Assembly (NCBI GenBank): GCA_964562905.1
Contig: CAZLVG010000055.1
Location: forward strand, 1-6,196
Direction: 5' to 3'
Source of the DNA: CAYSWF01 sp964562905
Lineage (GTDB): Bacteria > Patescibacteriota > Andersenbacteria > UBA10190
Length of the DNA: 6,196 nt
This document shows, one piece after another, positions 4,972 through 6,196 of the stretch (the first letter of the stretch is position 1; every line of letters starts with the position of its first letter). The position numbers and the translations under genes are program-made. The notes beneath the pieces are model-generated. The model saw only the letters and a program-made list of their open reading frames with translations, had not been told where the DNA came from and ran no database searches.

Positions 4972-6115
4972 GAGGATTATCTGACGAGTCTTTTGCCAGC
5001 CATTTTTTACCCCAGAAGGCGGTACTAACCAGCAGCGCGCCGATCAAGAAGAACGTAATAATGCGGCCGGAGAGCTCCATCGTCCAGATGTCCACCAGCA
5101 ACAGGCGCAGCACCACCGCTCCCACCAGTATACCACCGTACAGCAACATGCCCTTCTTCTCGTTGGCGAATCCGTAGAAATAAAACGCCAGCCCGATAAT
5201 CGTGTACACCGCCAGCGAAACCATCACGGCGGTGTTGTCGTTTTTAAGCGCGGCATGCAGGGACAGCCATAACAACGCGTAGGCGTAGAGCGAACCGGCA
5301 ACCAGCAACAGGGAATTAAGCTTTTTCGCCTCGCCTTTCAGCGCTTCCCCGGTGAACAGCCGGAAAAGCGCGCCCAGCCCCAAAAGCGTACAGGCTAAAA
5401 CCAGCAGCACGAAGAAATCCTTATGGATAACGCGTGAAGCCCAGGCGGGCGAAGCAACACTCTGCCAGGAAAGAAGCATCGGTCCGATTAACAACAGGCT
5501 GATCCGCTCGGCGATGCGGACATCGTTAAGAATCAAGTAGGCTACCAGCGCCACGGCCGCACTCTCCACCGTGTAAGCGATAGTAAGCGTGGCGCCGCTT
5601 AGTTCCGCTGAAGTGGCGGCAGCCAGCATGGCCACCCCCACGCCCGCGTAAACGTAAAACGGTTCTCTTTTGCCGGTGGCGCGGAATATGAAATAAGCTC
5701 CAACCGCGAAGACAACCATCCACGCCGCGATTATCAGGCTTTTCCACTCGTCAGGCGCCGCGTTCATAATCCACACCAGCAGGAACAAACCGTTGCCCGC
5801 CGCCGTGATTAAGTCGGGCATAACACTCTTATCTTTTGCTTTTAAGATGCCGGCGGTGTTGGTCAGGTAAAAAGCGGCCGCGAAAGCGTAGGCGAACAGG
5901 AGCAATACACCTTTGTCCGCCGTCGTGAAAGCCAAAAGATGGGGTAAGCTGTAAAAAGTAATCAGCAACAGGGCGGCGGCGGTCAGCTCCCGCCGGCCGG
6001 TTAAGAAAGTAATCCAGATAGCGCCCAGCACGACTACTAACAAGTACGAAAACAAGCCGACGTAATCAATCGTCGCCGGACTGGTCAACAAAGGCGCGAT
6101 ACCGGCCAAAATCAA
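4955..6115 (-). CDS. DUF2339-like polytopic membrane protein, C-terminal part (N-terminus missing)
   Basis: The visible 386 residues from a TTG at 6113-6115 contain about 13 hydrophobic segments (roughly 17-40, 43-65, 68-88, 98-120, 124-146, 151-172, 176-197, 203-222, 232-254, 267-290, 296-316, 320-342 and 350-368) joined by short charged loops, with a hydrophilic tail. The order and style, with GIAPLLTSP near the front and MELSGRIITFFLIGALL at the end, resemble the C-terminal half of DUF2339 membrane proteins, which are usually considerably longer. The frame stays open upstream to 6151, giving SRALALAS before the TTG, and then meets TGA at 6152-6154 with no good start or Shine-Dalgarno. I infer that the gene is truncated, by an insertion or an assembly edge. 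Its function is unknown; an envelope role is likely. It overlaps the thrombospondin-repeat gene by 17 bp, so the two form one transcription unit. Confidence 0.75.
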   Translation of the reverse strand: MILAGIAPLLTSPATIDYVGLFSYLLVVVLGAIWITFLTGRRELTAAALLLITFYSLPHLLAFTTADKGVLLLFAYAFAAAFYLTNTAGILKAKDKSVMPDLITAAGNGLFLLVWIMNAAPDEWKSLIIAAWMVVFAVGAYFIFRATGKREPFYVYAGVGVAMLAAATSAELSGATLTIAYTVESAAVALVAYLILNDVRIAERISLLLIGPMLLSWQSVASPAWASRVIHKDFFVLLVLACTLLGLGALFRLFTGEALKGEAKKLNSLLLVAGSLYAYALLWLSLHAALKNDNTAVMVSLAVYTIIGLAFYFYGFANEKKGMLLYGGILVGAVVLRLLLVDIWTMELSGRIITFFLIGALLVSTAFWGKKWLAKDSSDNPHGQKT

Positions 6116-6130
6116 ACTGGCCAGCGCCAG

Positions 6131-6196
6131 CGCCCGACTTTTATATAGACATCACACCATGAAACTGGACTCTATGCTACCATCAGTAGTCCATGG
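6131..6196. other. Non-coding junction, possible end of an insertion element
   Basis: DUF2339-like coding stops making sense here: the minus-strand frame runs into TGA at 6152-6154. A plus-strand ATG at 6159-6161 opens a frame reading MKLDSMLPSVVH to the window edge, which could be the start of a transposase reading away from the broken gene. An imperfect inverted pair, GGACT (6167-6171) with AGTCC (6188-6192), is also present. CCGACTTT at 6134-6141 loosely resembles the TIR of the 105-bp MITE (CTCGACTTT), but eight bases are too few to rely on. No target duplication can be tested because the other side is outside the window. A misassembled contig end is an equal alternative. Confidence 0.3.

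Overview
This is a bacterial window of moderate-to-high GC. All six convincing protein genes lie on the minus strand, so transcription runs right to left. TGA and TAG both act as stops, which fits the standard bacterial code. Most proteins are envelope-associated or poorly characterised families, Shine-Dalgarno sites are mostly weak, and small non-autonomous repeats are common. I cannot name the organism. An uncultivated or candidate-phylum bacterium is possible but is inference only.

From right to left the layout is as follows. (1) 6115-4955 is the C-terminal part of a polytopic membrane protein resembling the DUF2339 family. It is apparently cut off near 6131-6154 by unrelated sequence that may be the end of an insertion element or a contig-edge artefact. 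(2) It overlaps by 17 bp a secreted, membrane-anchored protein (4971-3775) with a discoidin-like beta domain and calcium-binding thrombospondin type 3 repeats. (3) A 255-bp intergenic region (3520-3774) holds a complete 105-bp MITE with perfect 14-bp terminal inverted repeats and a 6-bp target duplication, plus an intrinsic-terminator shape facing the plus strand. (4) A two-gene unit follows: a STAS/SpoIIAA-like small protein (3519-3100) and, 10 bp later, an ATP-cone / PD-(D/E)XK nuclease / helix-hairpin-helix protein (3089-2244). (5) A GC-rich nested inverted repeat (2162-2241) lies just past that stop. (6) A second two-gene unit, coupled by an ATGA overlap, encodes a bactofilin-like beta-helix membrane protein (1902-802) and an HD-domain hydrolase (805-224). 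This unit is bracketed by two identical 127-bp repeats in direct orientation (55-181 and 1967-2093).

Functionally, two units look like envelope modules (a surface beta-helix polymer with an HD phosphohydrolase, and a polytopic membrane protein with a Ca-binding ectodomain). The middle unit looks like a nucleotide-sensing DNA nuclease with a small STAS-fold partner. The window contains no RNA genes, CRISPR array or recognisable origin. The strongest non-gene signals are the MITE, the identical flanking repeats and the truncated gene at the right edge.
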